Positions 25,531 to 37,850 of a stretch of DNA of 64,000 bases are shown here, in pieces (the stretch's first letter is position 1; each line of letters starts with the position of its first letter). Under the pieces are notes generated by a model. It did no database searches. It saw only the letters and a program-made list of their open reading frames with translations, and was not told where the DNA came from. Made by a program: the position numbers and the translations under genes. This DNA comes from Psettodes erumei (lineage: Eukaryota > Chordata > Actinopteri > Pleuronectiformes > Psettodidae), in contig JAFBJZ010000512.1 of NCBI GenBank assembly GCA_016785225.1, forward strand, positions 7,477,001-7,541,000, read 5' to 3'.

Positions 25531-26205
25531 GTGTGTTGATTCTTAATGGTTCAGCTTTTAGAAACAGCAGTGTTGTGGGCATTTAGATATAAAGAAATCC
25601 ATGTCAACAATAAAGATTAATGGTATTCTTTTTTTAATGGATGTGGAAAATATAAACTTCAAGTCCTTGATCTCAGCTGAGCCCAAACACACAGATGATA
25701 GTTTGTCACGTGTGGCTTGTGACTTTAATCCACTTTTCTTTCCATCAGTCATAAACTTTTTATTTTATTTTTTTTATTTCCTAATTTCACCTACATCATA
25801 CCTCTCAGCCTGCAAAAAATAACACCGTAAGATGATTTTGGCAACTCATAACCTGTAAAGTAGTAAAAACATTAGTATAGCATGTCTCTTCCTCTTTTCA
25901 CTTTCAGTGTGGAAATATTTATAAGACCGTAGGCCTGTCAGGCCCAGGCTTGATTCAGCTTGATGTTTTATAGCTTCTAAAGTATTTTAGAATAAAAACA
26001 TCCATATTAGTCACCCCTCGTTTACTCTGCATTGCTTCTGACTGTATCAGTGTTACACAAGTGTGTAAGATGCTGTTGAACAGTGAGCTTCATTTCAAGT
26101 ACAATTCAAAGATCCCTTGCAATTCAGTTTTTTGCCGGATTTTGCTGAATATGAGCTTTTATAAAAAGTTTAAGTCCACTGGGGCTTTTTTGAGAGTAGG
26201 ATATG
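25531..26205. other. intergenic, nothing recognised
   Basis: AT-rich unique sequence with short T-runs; no gene or repeat family seen. Confidence 0.6.
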
Positions 26206-26350
26206 AGAAGCACCCATTTTCTTGCTTCTGACGCTGTAGGCCTGCAGCCTACATTACTGATTCCTGTACGTGATCCGCGGCCTCCCAGAGGACATGCATG
26301 GAGCCAGGGAATGTGTCCTTGTTACTCACCAAGCAAAGTCTGTTACTGAC
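26206..26350. promoter_or_regulatory. candidate conserved non-coding block
   Basis: A short GC-rich island with CpGs (GTACGTGATCCGCGGCC at about 26267-26283) between AT-rich flanks. No coding frame. Confidence 0.25.
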
Positions 26351-26543
26351 TTGTAACAGGAAGCCCTGAGCTGAGACATCTATTGGCCTGCCTGATAATA
26401 AAAAAAAAAACCTCAGACTTGCTCAAGGGAAGAGGCAACAAGAGGAAAAGGCAGAATCCATACTGTGAGACAGTGTTAGAAAATGTGTTAACAGAAGCGT
26501 GCACATCCCCTGAGGCCATAGTGATTTTTAAAATCTTATATAC

Positions 26544-26589
26544 TGTGTGTGTGTGTGTGTATGTATATATGTATATGTATATGTATATG
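26544..26589. repeat. (TG)n(TATG)n microsatellite
   Basis: A TG dinucleotide tract passing into TATATG/GTATAT repeats. Confidence 0.9.
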
Positions 26590-26789
26590 ATGTTTTGCTT
26601 CTAACCAGTTCAGTTTATCATAATTCACATTTCCCACAATTACACTCAGTCATTTGCTAATTATGTCCACATCAAAGTGACAACTTTCACTGTGTCAAAA
26701 TGTCAGCCACACTATGCAATGGAAAAGCTATTATAAAAAATATTCTTATTGGAGAGATTCTTATAATGTGACAGAGTGTAATTGATCAT

Positions 26790-27060
26790 GTCCCTAAGGC
26801 TCTCTCCTGCCTAAGCTCCATATGTGTCTTAAGATGAGACAGGGTCAAGGCCAGGGACAACTGCAAGGCGCTTGTTAAGTGTCGGAGGCTCGTGCCGCTG
26901 GGACCTCTGAGCCATTCCTGGCATCCTGCATGAGTAGGCCCCCTGCAGCTCGCTTGGGGGGTCCTGTCCCATGCTGTCCATTTCATCCATTGCCGCCGTT
27001 ATATTATGTCTAGGCCTCTCCACACTCGGAGCTCAAGAGGCCCTTGATTGTGTAGAGACC
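26790..27060. promoter_or_regulatory. candidate conserved non-coding block
   Basis: GC-rich, repeat-free sequence with an E-box-like CATATG (26820-26825), a half nuclear-receptor site (AGGGTCAAGGCC near 26840) and CpG clusters. Overlapping minus frames at 26786-27023 do not resemble proteins. Confidence 0.35.
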
Positions 27061-29809
27061 AAAAATAAACAAATCAACAAAACAAAAGGGGAAAGGTGGA
27101 CAAAGAGAGCAGGCTGTGTGGGACAGACAGGCTTTTCCATCTGTCTGGAGCTGTCAGCCTTTGAGCTTTGGAATGATTCCACTCACCAGCATTTAGCCAC
27201 ACACCCTGTGTATATCTATGGCACTGTCGGCTAAACTCTGCGCAAGCAGTGTCTCTGCTGTGATCATACCAACCACATCACTTTATCATGTTTGTTTCAA
27301 TAATTGAAATGTGGAGCACCAATGATGCATGGAAGCTTTTTTCGCATGCCAACTATTAAAATAAAAACAAACAACAAAGTAAATGTCTGACAGAATAGGG
27401 GGTTTCTGTATAATGTTTTCATGTGGCAATATGTTCCATTGTTGTAAAGTTCTGTTACTGGACTTCAATAGGCTTTTGTAAGTCCTGTTTGTGCAGACAT
27501 GGTGCAACAGGACATAAATTATCAGTCATGGAAATCACACAAACATAGGTTTCATACCATTCATGCACAAAAAAATAAATACAGCATCTCCTAGCAGACA
27601 GGATCTAGTCATAAATATGATTATTGATATGAGGCAGTGTCAACACAGCTGGATGTGTCTTCTCCGCAAACACTTTTCATTTGTCCTTCATCTGTTAACA
27701 AAATAATTAGATCCTGCAAGATGACAATAGATGTTTTGATCTCTTGGTACTTGTTACTGAGACACTCCAGTGTTGTGGGAGTATCCATGGTAATGTAACC
27801 AAATCCAATAGCAATCCTGACGAAGGTGTTAATAGTTCAGGGTGCAAGAATTATTCCAAAGAAATCATTGCATTTGGTCTACACTCACTTCGCAGGCAGA
27901 TCATTTAAACATTCTGTGATTACTTTGTCTATCTTAAAGATATCTGGTTGTTTGCTTTTTTCAATACACTGGGAGGTCAAAGGTGGACAGGATTAAGAGT
28001 TCAGGTATAGGAGCCATCCCTAGTTTAAGCACATGCATTCAGAGCATTCAATTTGCATCTTTAATCTCTTGATGATGGATGACTTGATGTTCATTAAAGC
28101 TGTTGAACGCAGCTCAGCTCTTTGGGGCCACAGAGGGTAAAGTATTCGTGACGATGCATGATTCAAAAGTTTGTGAATGAAGTGATGGTAAGAGATATTT
28201 TCTTGCTCTTTCATCGAACTTCACTCTGAACACAACTGTGTCATTACCACTGTTTTCTATGCACTGTTTATTTGACACATACGTGTCTGGGAAGATTTAC
28301 TGGCTGTATAACGGAGCCATAAACTCTGCGTTGGCTTCAGAGAATGTCAGTTCTGAAAACACCTATCCCAATAAAACCAATGAGGTATTGTGAGGATTGA
28401 TTATCATGTAGGGGTAGATAGTTTGAGGTCAAACTCCCGCCTTAGCTGGATACCATACAGTGTGCGGAATCTTTAATAAGGGGTTATCATGCTCTTTGTT
28501 TGTTACCAATGCAGCACACCTGGTAAAGGCCGCTCCCACTCATTTTGCAGGCCTGCCATTATTGGACACCTGCTATTCTTGTTTTGGAATGACTCAATAG
28601 CATTACATTGATAAACGGCATGAGGAATTAATGAGGAAAGAAAAGGAGGGCTTCCTGGCTCTTGGCACATTAACATCTGGCCGTATGATATTCCCAAAGC
28701 ATGAGACCATTGTGCATTGTGCAACTGACGAATGTTATAAGTTATGATAACTTGTGTAATAGTGGAAGTGGACAAGTATTTTTTAAAATGTTGTTTGTGG
28801 TCTATATGTACATAATAAATCCAGCTGTTCAGCTGTTGATATAGGCCATTTAATGTTGCCCTTTAGTTGTTGTGACTTCCTTCATAGCTTAGACCTTTGT
28901 ATAGGTGGAGACCAGCTTAACGGCTGATCAACAACCTTCTGAAATGAGAACAATTCCAATAAAGCCACTGAGGGCTGGCAACAACCAATGTACTTGCATC
29001 TATAAATTCCTCCTTCATCACACCAGGACTAACGAGCTAATAACTCCCCCTCTTAGCGTCAGCCAGGGCAGGAGGGCAAAACAGGAGCACAGGGTCAAAA
29101 GACTTAATTTAAGCATAATTTTCTGGTTTGTATAACTATAGTCCCAAGTAACATTGCCGGAAATGTTTCCATGGTTGTGACCAGGGGCACGATTTCTGTA
29201 TTACTTGAACCTTCATTGTCTGGAGGGTTTCTGAACCATCACAACGAGTACCAAGTATGAGGTGCTAGTGAACTTGAACTTGCACAGAAAAAAATCGCCC
29301 ATTGGTCCAGTGCCAATGGCAGGAAAATTTTAATTGCCATTTTCATGACAGCCTTGCTGTAATTTCTTGTAGTGGATATTGTAAAAATGTTATTAACGTT
29401 CACTTCTGAATGGTTAATGCCTGTATCATGTTAAACTACACAGGGGACAGGTGAACCTATTTCACTCAATGGACAAGATATTTGTTTGATATTTGTACAT
29501 ATTTGTATCAAAGTCTGGGTTTTAGACCACTTCAGATTTCAGTGATTTGCATGGTCGTGTAGTGACCTACAAACCCGATTCAGTGAAATGTGGTGTATGT
29601 TTCCATTTTATTTAAACTATATCTCATCGTTTCTCATCGTTTTACTATCATCAGACATATTAAGCACTTGCCCCCGATGCAGCATTCACAGTGATGCCAT
29701 TCATACAGATGCTCAGTATGGGATTCCAAAAAAGGGGTGCTTAATGCTTCAACTGGACCATCACAACAGCATGAAACAATGCCCCCGCCACATCCCTTCA
29801 GTCCGCTCA
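27061..29809. other. intergenic, no recognised gene
   Basis: AT-rich unique sequence without recognisable repeats or exons. Confidence 0.6.
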
Positions 29810-30235
29810 ACTGATGGGTAACTGGAGTCGCCTTGAGAGGAGCCCCGTGCAGCGTTATCAGGGGTGGGAAGGGGGTGTGAACAGCGGCAGAGATGCCTCC
29901 GAGGTCAAGCCTTTAATAATGATTACAAACTGGAGCTGGCTGCTGGAGCGACAGGCTGCAGCTGTGGGCCGGCCGGCCTTTGAAGTGCCCCCCGCCTGTT
30001 ACAGGGTCCCAGGCCCCCTCGCATGAGGAGACGCTGGAACTATGCGGCTGCCTGTGGGAAAGAATGTCGTGCGACGCCAGGGTGACGGAGCACAGGATGG
30101 CAGAAGGGTGGACGGCTCGGCTGGTCCTGCTGGTGGGCTTGTGGGTCCAACGCCGGGGACCGCTGGGGATGACACAGTGGGATGAGGGAGAAAGAACAAG
30201 GCTGTATGCATGTGCTGCTCTGGCAAAGGTCTGGG
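29810..30235. promoter_or_regulatory. GC-rich island, candidate regulatory block
   Basis: One of the most GC-rich stretches outside barx2, with GGCCGGCCGGCC (29968-29979) and several CpGs, followed by a CA microsatellite. Frames of 70-118 codons overlap on both strands, as GC-rich DNA allows by chance; none carries a known motif. It could alternatively be an unannotated promoter. Confidence 0.3.
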
Positions 30236-30245
30236 TTCTTTGGTT

Positions 30246-30274
30246 ACACACACACACACACAGACACACACACA
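30246..30274. repeat. (CA)n microsatellite
   Basis: (AC) tract interrupted once by CAGAC. Confidence 0.9.
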
Positions 30275-32939
30275 GGGTGGGGGTTCCACAAAGTTAATGC
30301 CAAAAAAGCACACAGACGTTGACTGTGACAGACACTGTGGCTGCACAGTTCACGAGGTCCATTTAATAAAGATATATCAGCGCTTCCAAATCTGGAACAT
30401 CGGGCCTCTGGCTCTCAGTTCAAGCTTTTCGCTTGCATCAGACGTGCCATCGTAAACAGTTTAAGATAATCCAGACTAAACTGTGTGCATGCATAAATAG
30501 AAAATTGAGCAATGGTTGATGGTGCAAGAGCAACGTCTCTAGCAAATTAAAGCAATGTTGATATAAATAACACTCCTACAAACTGAGTACTTAAAAGAAC
30601 TTAAAACTCACACTTGGTTAATTTTTTTATGATAGCAATACTACAAGCCCTTTGTTTAGATAAGACCATCGCATAATAAATGCTTGGATACTTCATCCAG
30701 CATCAAAAGATGAAGCATTGCTTCTCAGACTTAATTTATAGCATTCAACAAAAGAAAATGGAAACCTTTTAACCCCTATTGCAAGATGCTTCTAACATGA
30801 AGTTCATAAGAAAGATTTATGGCTGATCTACTTAATTACTACCTGCCCAATGATGCTACGGGTGAATTATTATGCACACATAGTTTCTAGCCATATTGGG
30901 GCAACATATCAAATTGTTACTTAGCTTGCAAAATGAGCAATGACAAGAAGACTGCTGTGATTTGCTGCAGTGATGATGCTGGTGGGGAAGTATGCAATTA
31001 TTTCATTTTCCTTGTTCATCTGAAAAGGTGTCTTTAAATCCGGGATTGCAGTATAGTTCATACTGTAAAGCCCTAAAGTCTTAGATGTTTCTGGTGTGAC
31101 ATGGGCCAACGTGCAGTAACTACGTGACTTTCAGCGTGGAATCAGTAGTTTTAATTCAAGGTACATTTATTTGCCTTGAACTTTCATAAATGCATTTTAA
31201 AATATTATAATGTTTTGATAAAATTAGATGAATTTTAGTAACAGGTTATTGTTTTAGTTTCTGTCTTTAAATTAATATTACAACCAAACATTACAGTGTA
31301 CATGATCCACACATCTGAAACCACTGTATATGTCGTAATAATAATCCAAATGCATTTGTAAAAAATCAGGGCATCATTTGTGGCCTCAGTCCACTCTTCA
31401 AAGATAATTTGTGAATATTTTGTGACATAGCACTTTGACATATTCAACCAAGTAGTTAATTTTAATCTTTGTTTTTCTAACCTCAGTTTTTATCCAATTT
31501 CCTTAACAGTCGCAGATTTGTGTAAAGCTTCAACGAATAAGAGACATGACATCATCAAAGATACATAAAGATATAATAAGGTAGTTTTACTCCTATTAAA
31601 AAAAAAAAAAAAAAAAACTGAGAAAATGAAGAGGAGCAGCACCAAGCACAGCACAGCCATGACATCATCCATTCCATAACAATGATCCATTGTGTTGTAT
31701 AGGCTTCTGCTCTCCGGCAATGGCTGTCCATAAGTTTTATTTGGCATTTTATAGCTGTTAGATCACGGCAGCTCAGTGCTGTGCTCAAAGGTGGCCCGCT
31801 TGCTGATAGTCCACTGAGAGGGCAGCAGGAGTGAGCTGAGGGAATGGAGGCCAGTTTGTCGGGGGGAGGAGGTCGACTTCTGGCAAACATTTTAACTCAA
31901 AAATCAGAGTGTGAGAGGGATGAGAGAAACTGAGTAAGGAGAAAAGAGACCACCATGGCTAACACAAGTCCTGGGTCTCAACTTAATTTATTCTAATGCA
32001 AGAGCCAGGCACTTTCATCTTCTCCACAAGGATTTCTTTCCTATTTCCCTAACAGACACATAATTGTGAAATGACGATGAAGAGAGGTGGCTTAATGTAC
32101 TGCAAATCCTCTCTTCTCTGTAAAGGAAAATGACTTTATTATGAAAACAGAAGTCTTCATGCAGTTATTTCTGCATCTCATGTTCATTTGAAATAAAGCG
32201 TAGCCTTTCAGAAGAGTCCATAATGTTTTAATGTCACTAAGGATTTTGTAATAAGGTGTGTCATGTTAGCAAAAGCATAATGTTATTAATATCCACTGCT
32301 TTTAAAAAGCCACTGTACCACTTCGATATGAAGTATTAGGTGCCTAATTAGCAGAATCCGGCAATGATAACTCAGTTTTATTAAAGGAAAGAATCAGAAA
32401 CTATAAAATAAGATGTAACTCAATAATTCACATGTTACTTAAAATTGCATTAAAATAAGCCTTCCATTTTCTCTAGCAAAATGGCTGTGGTTTAGTTTTC
32501 AAGATTATAAATACTTTTACCAGTAAAGTTCTGTCCAACTGAAATAAAAGTGCAACCAGGGGACATTTTGACTGTCTCTGTTGTTGTTGGAGAGAGCAAT
32601 GCTGTCTTAGATTTGCATGTAAAAGTGACCAGCTGGGCCCATTGGAGTAAAGTTGTAAAGCCTCATCATCGCCAGAGGAAATGGACAGAAATATATTATT
32701 TGTATAGTGAGGCCAAGCAAACAGTTCAAATGTCATTTGACCTTTCTTTTCTTTTTTTCTTTCTTTCTCTCCACTCGCCACACTCAAGCTGTCAAAGGTC
32801 TGTTGAATATAATTTTCTGGAATAATCCAAGTACGTTTTAAAAATCCAGCGTTGATCTATTGAAGCCCATTACTCCAACATAATTGAAAAGTAAACATGT
32901 TTCAATGCAGATTAAAGGGCTAATTTAATTCTGTTACAG
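30275..32939. other. intergenic, with a poly(A) run
   Basis: AT-rich. A 20-base A-run at 31598-31617 is the only clear element. It could be the tail of an old retroposon, but no retroposon body was recognised on its 5' side. Confidence 0.5.
31598..31617. repeat. poly(A) tract
   Basis: Twenty consecutive A residues. Confidence 0.9.
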
Positions 32940-33250
32940 CAATGACATGTCCCCCAGTTCAGATACTTTTAAGTACCCGGCTCCACCCCCAGAGCCAAAT
33001 TTTTTTACGACCTGCTTCATAAATGAAACCATTCTCTGCAAATGTGCCTATGTCCTCCCCTGTGCCCAATAATAACCCTCGGTCTGATTGAGTATGCCAT
33101 AATGTAATTTGGATATTAGACGGGGTTAGCTGCATATGTATTGGCAGACCTCAGGTCTCTGTGCTCAATTCAACCACAGGACTTTAGGATAATGTTTCCC
33201 TCTCCCACCATTAATATCAGTGGCTTTAAAAACTGCAGAGACTCCAACAA
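32940..33250. promoter_or_regulatory. candidate conserved non-coding block
   Basis: Repeat-free sequence of balanced composition containing TTAAGTACCCGG (an NKX-type AAGTA core near 32970), a CAATAATAACC site and a TAATGTAATTTGG site. No coding frame. Judged from composition and motif density only. Confidence 0.35.
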
Positions 33251-33663
33251 CAAGTAATATTGTGCTACCTGGCACCTCTGTCTGTTGACTTTAAATCCTA
33301 TTTCATATTCAATTTGGCATGTCGTCATTTCAACATTTTCCTAGCAACGCTGACTGTTTGCAAACACACTGACTCGGGCTGCCTTTGAGTCCGAAGGGGA
33401 GTGACTCTGCAGACTTGGTGTTTGACAGAGCTGTGACTTGAGGGCTGTTTGAGGGGTAGAGATTCAAAACAATCACCTCCTGTCTGATGCAGCAATGATC
33501 TTTACACTGCATCACAGCTGCTCAGTCAAATACAAAAGCTAGAGAAATGAACCTGCTGGCCAGTAGTCAAACCATCACAAAAATTTACTAGCATTAGCAC
33601 TAGCTTTTAACTAGCATATTATATTATTATGTGTTTCTAAAACATGAACTGCACTAAACTTAA

Positions 33664-33700
33664 CATCAGCTGATGGAGATTCAATTGAATTCTCAATTGA
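33664..33700. promoter_or_regulatory. palindromic E-box next to a doubled homeodomain palindrome
   Basis: CATCAGCTGATG (33664-33675) is a 12-base perfect palindrome around a CAGCTG E-box. Five bases on, the perfect octamer palindrome TCAATTGA occurs twice (33681-33688 and 33693-33700), spaced by ATTC. Such an arrangement could bind bHLH and homeodomain dimers. Confidence 0.35.
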
Positions 33701-34229
33701 TTATTTGTGCAAAGCAGCTGAATTCATCCATTACAAGCTGTCATTTGTCAATGCTGTCAGTTATTAACAGATAAATATATATATGTTTACGGAAGTGAAA
33801 CAAACTAGTTGAACCATCCTACATGCAAATATATAAAACAATAGGCTCATTCTGAGTTTCCTGATGCAGTTGCACTCTGCAGTCAGTCAGACAGTATGTT
33901 CTCTGTTGCTGTTTAAACATTTCCATTTCAGCAGTGTGACTCATTTGATGTGCACTGTGTAATTCAGGTTTGGCGTACATGTACCGTGTTCCAACCGACA
34001 CTGACCAGCTTTCACGACAGAAACGGATGCATTATCTAAGCATCACAATGCCAAGATGAAATTACAAGGAAGAAAACACATGGCGGAGGTTTTCCCCCTT
34101 GTAATTCCCATGTTTAAACTGTCATTAAAAAAAGACACCTTTTATTTCCTTAGTACGTTATTTGTGCATGCACCTGCAAGAGATTCATCAGTCATTTAAA
34201 GGGCATAGATAATAAAAGCTTGTATGCAT

Positions 34230-34245
34230 CACACACACACACACA
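34230..34245. repeat. short (CA)n tract
   Basis: About eight AC units. Confidence 0.85.
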
Positions 34246-34259
34246 TGTATTCATGCAGT

Positions 34260-34312
34260 GGATTGATTTATTGATTCGATGATGGGTTGATTGATTGAAT
34301 CAATCTATGATC
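34260..34312. promoter_or_regulatory. cluster of ATTGAT (PBX/HOX-like) motifs
   Basis: ATTGAT occurs at 34262, 34270 and 34290 and, inverted, as ATCAAT at 34299. GATTGA (34293-34298) and TCAATC (34300-34305) form a near-perfect palindrome. TGATTGAT is the composite site bound by PBX-HOX heterodimers. It may also be only a decayed simple repeat. Confidence 0.3.
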
Positions 34313-37300
34313 GCAAGGTTAAAATACTAAATGATGATGTTTCTGAAACATTTTTGTGTAGTTTTAACAAAAAAAGTTTACTACAGTAATGCATACAATG
34401 AAATGCCCCTCTGTGGCGATGCAGGGTATGGCAGCATTAGTACTCCATGTATAAGCATTGAGACTAATCCCATAAAGCTAATAATGTAACTTCAGATTGT
34501 TCAGTAATGAATCTAGAATCAGTACTTTTCCTATTCCTCTTTCAACATTTTGGACATTGAGCTCAGAGCTTGCTGTTCAGCTGTGCGTGAGTGACAAGGA
34601 CATTAGGTCTTGACCACAACAACTGACTGCAGGAGTTTTTCTCGGTGGTTGTGTGTTCACTGAACAATAGCCCACCACCTCCTCGATGTTCTTTCACTGC
34701 TTTTGATGGATAGAGAGAAATGAATCAAGCAATTGTTAAGTTTCATCTGCTGCAAAGTCACCCCCTAAAATACAAAGCTTCTCTCTAGCTCCTTTAGCTC
34801 GCTGAACTACTTAACCCGCTATTGCATCATTCAAACTGGATGTGTGCCAGACAGCACTTGGCTACCTGCCAACGTACTTTCTGTCTTTCTGTCTCTTTTT
34901 CTTTTTTTCACTGCACACAGATGCAAACATTTCTTACAGTTTATTCTCGCAACCTTTATGCACTTCATTGCCTGATAGTCACCACGTTCTCCCCCTTGCT
35001 GACAGTCTGTCAAACCTCCTTGCGAGGTTGACAGGTTATCTTTTATTTATGCCAGTGCTCAACTCTTGTATGCCACTTGAGAGACAGTGTGTAACACCAG
35101 ATTCTCTGCTGAATGGTGAATTGTATGTCTCTAAGTAAGCCCTGCAGGAGAATGCACGCTGAAAGATGCCCTCCTCCTTATCAGTCAATGGGCGTAAGTC
35201 TATCAGCGGCCAAGGCCTATGGGAAGGGCTCTGTTTTTTAACTGTTATGAATAGGTGCTTTTCTTGCTTCCTTTTCCTTGAACCCTCTGCCCTGAGGCAG
35301 ACACTGTAGATGTCATTGCTTGAACTAAACAGTCTTAAGAGGACTGAGGGAAATAAATCTCTTGTGCTTAGTGGAAGGTCCTAAGATTTGGGGTCCCCAA
35401 AGCTTTTAAAGGTGCTTTGTGTTATTTTTGTGCCACATAGCCAGCATTAGCATCAACAGCTCCGGTCCAGCAGAAACATTGTGAATTCAGCCTCAAACTT
35501 CATCCCTGTACTTAGAAAGAGCTGTCTCCAGCAATGGCTGAATCTCTTGGAGAGCGGCCATCACCAGCACCCACACCCAGAGAGAAAGTTACACATAGTA
35601 GCCCAAGTGCTTTATTGTTAAAATGCTACTTTGTAAATTCTTATTAAACAGAGGGCAACTTGGAAATAGCAATAGAAAATGTGATAATGTATTTCTTTGA
35701 TTTTACTTTTTAATTTTTGATTTATCGTATATCAGACGAGTTTCACTTTCTTGATCAGCAAAAAAAAAGGAAAAGTACCTGTGATTATTTTTTAAATAAT
35801 ATTTTTTGTTTGTGATGGCATGTGTGCACTGAACTCTTAACACTGTAAATTCTTTGCTCTCTAACAACATTTGCTCTTACAACCATCCTATGATAAAGCT
35901 ACATGGTGATTAATGTACTTGTTGATTGAGGCTAAGTCTTTACTGTACCCTGTTTGCACAGTGAGATGTCCAAGCATCAATCTGTCCGCAGCAGGTTTAT
36001 CAAACTTACTGCACTAAGCATTATCCTTTAATACTCTATACACCGCTGTGAGAAAATTCTAGTTAATCTCAACTATGCGCAATTATTCATTGTTTGGACA
36101 GGGCTCAGAATTCTTTTCCAACACAGAATATTAAATTCATATTTGTGAGATGAGACTTAAGCTGATGCCTAACAGGTTAAAATTGACCTGAGGGTTTTTG
36201 TGGTATGATTCTTTGAAATTATTCCTTGACAACGATCACAAATTCCCCTTCATTTTTTTGCCTATTTGTCAGTTTTAACTGGATATTAAAAATGAGTGAC
36301 ATGTATTGATAGGTAAGGATCTGATCCTGTGGATTCACAGGGAAAACTGGCATCACATTGAGACAACGCTGAGCAGTGAGGTAAAAAAAAAAATCAGCAT
36401 ACCCCTCTTGTAAAATAGACAACCTTTAATTCACCTGGCAAGAAAAGAGCTGAGCATGTCCAGTCCTGAGGATCAATGCCAGTGCAGTGATCTCACCTGC
36501 TGTTTGCTTGAGCTCTTGAAAAACAGTTTATGCTTCATGATAGATTGCCTTCAACCAGTGCATCCAAAATCAAGACAGGACAGTTTTCTTGTATCTCTTT
36601 GATTATTTTTATAGGCATCTGGTAAATTTACAACAGTGAGTGACTACTGTTAAATTTAAAGCTGCACTGAAGAAAAAAGACTACTTCAATTTGTTGAGGG
36701 TTTTTTTTCTAAGATTTTGCATGTATTGTGGAGCGCAGCTCTATTATAAACAATGCATCTATCTCTCTTTTTCCAGAGAGGATGATTTACAAACCCCTGT
36801 TCACACCCAATCTCATGTGTTGACAGCCATGCCAAAATGTCAAGCCTCACACAGATGCATAAACTCTGTGCTTTGTCAACCAGTTGTGTAATTGCTATTT
36901 AATTTATAGACACAGAACGCCTTGCAGGCAAAACTCAAGCTGTGAAAGCAGGCTGCAAGGAGTTTGCAGGGTGTAGTGATGAGGGATTTTATGCCTCGGC
37001 CACATGACATCTCACATACAGCACGTATCTCCCAAACCGGGGATGATCGATGCTCCTGAAAAAATAAATATCATATTACACCCAGACAGGTGTCTCCATC
37101 CCGATGAATCCTTACATCAATTTTGTAGTTTCTCTATGTTTAATGGTGCTTAAAGAATTTGTCCCAGGTCCTCAGACACATGTCTCCATGTGTAGAACAG
37201 TGGGGGGCATACCTGGAGGCAAAAACAGTAGTACAAAGAAATGATTGCGTTGCAAAACACATTTTTTGCTGAGCTTTCAGCATTTGGATTCATTTTTTGT

Positions 37301-37599
37301 GCATAAATAACCTCATACAACTTGGTGATTAAAGCCAGTACAGCCCACTGTGTTCATATCAAATTCACATTGAACACAGTGCAGCTACTGTAGATTTGAG
37401 AATAAAAGAACATCCCTTTTCAAATCATCTAGCACAGGAGACAAATGGACAACCAGGATACAAAGTATCTACATTTCAAACAGCCCTGCTCAGTTGAGTT
37501 ATTATATCTGCCAAAGTCACTTTTAAGGGCCTTGTGGAGCATGTAAATGAGCAGTTGTAGGAGTGAAAGTTCCACTTGAAGGATACACCTGGGCCTTTA
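34313..37599. other. intergenic, no recognised gene
   Basis: AT-rich unique sequence; open frames of 60-98 codons lack known motifs. Confidence 0.55.
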
Positions 37600-37850
37600 G
37601 CAAAGGCTTGTCAACGATTCGCGAGTTGAGCCATGAACTCTCCCGGGACACTCTCTCTTCTGAATGGCTTTATTAGTGCCTCTGCAGTCATTCCGGCTTC
37701 TCTTAAATGGAGCAACACTTAGAAGTGCGATGAAGTAACGTGGGGCCCATTAGCTCACTCCGCTGCACGGCACCACGCCGCTAGTGCCGAGTGATATTGC
37801 CAGCAGCTGGGTTGACAACATCCAGCTCGCATGAGGTTAGGACCTATAAG
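37600..37850. promoter_or_regulatory. candidate conserved non-coding block
   Basis: A GC- and CpG-rich island of about 250 bases (for example GATTCGCGAG at 37616-37625 and CACCACGCCGCTAGTGCCG near 37770) in an AT-rich desert. There is no coding frame and no simple repeat. Confidence 0.35.

Noticed and set aside
31560..31620. Poly(A) run as a possible processed pseudogene or retroposon tail
   Set aside because: No gene-like or retroposon body was recognised upstream of the run and no flanking duplication was found.
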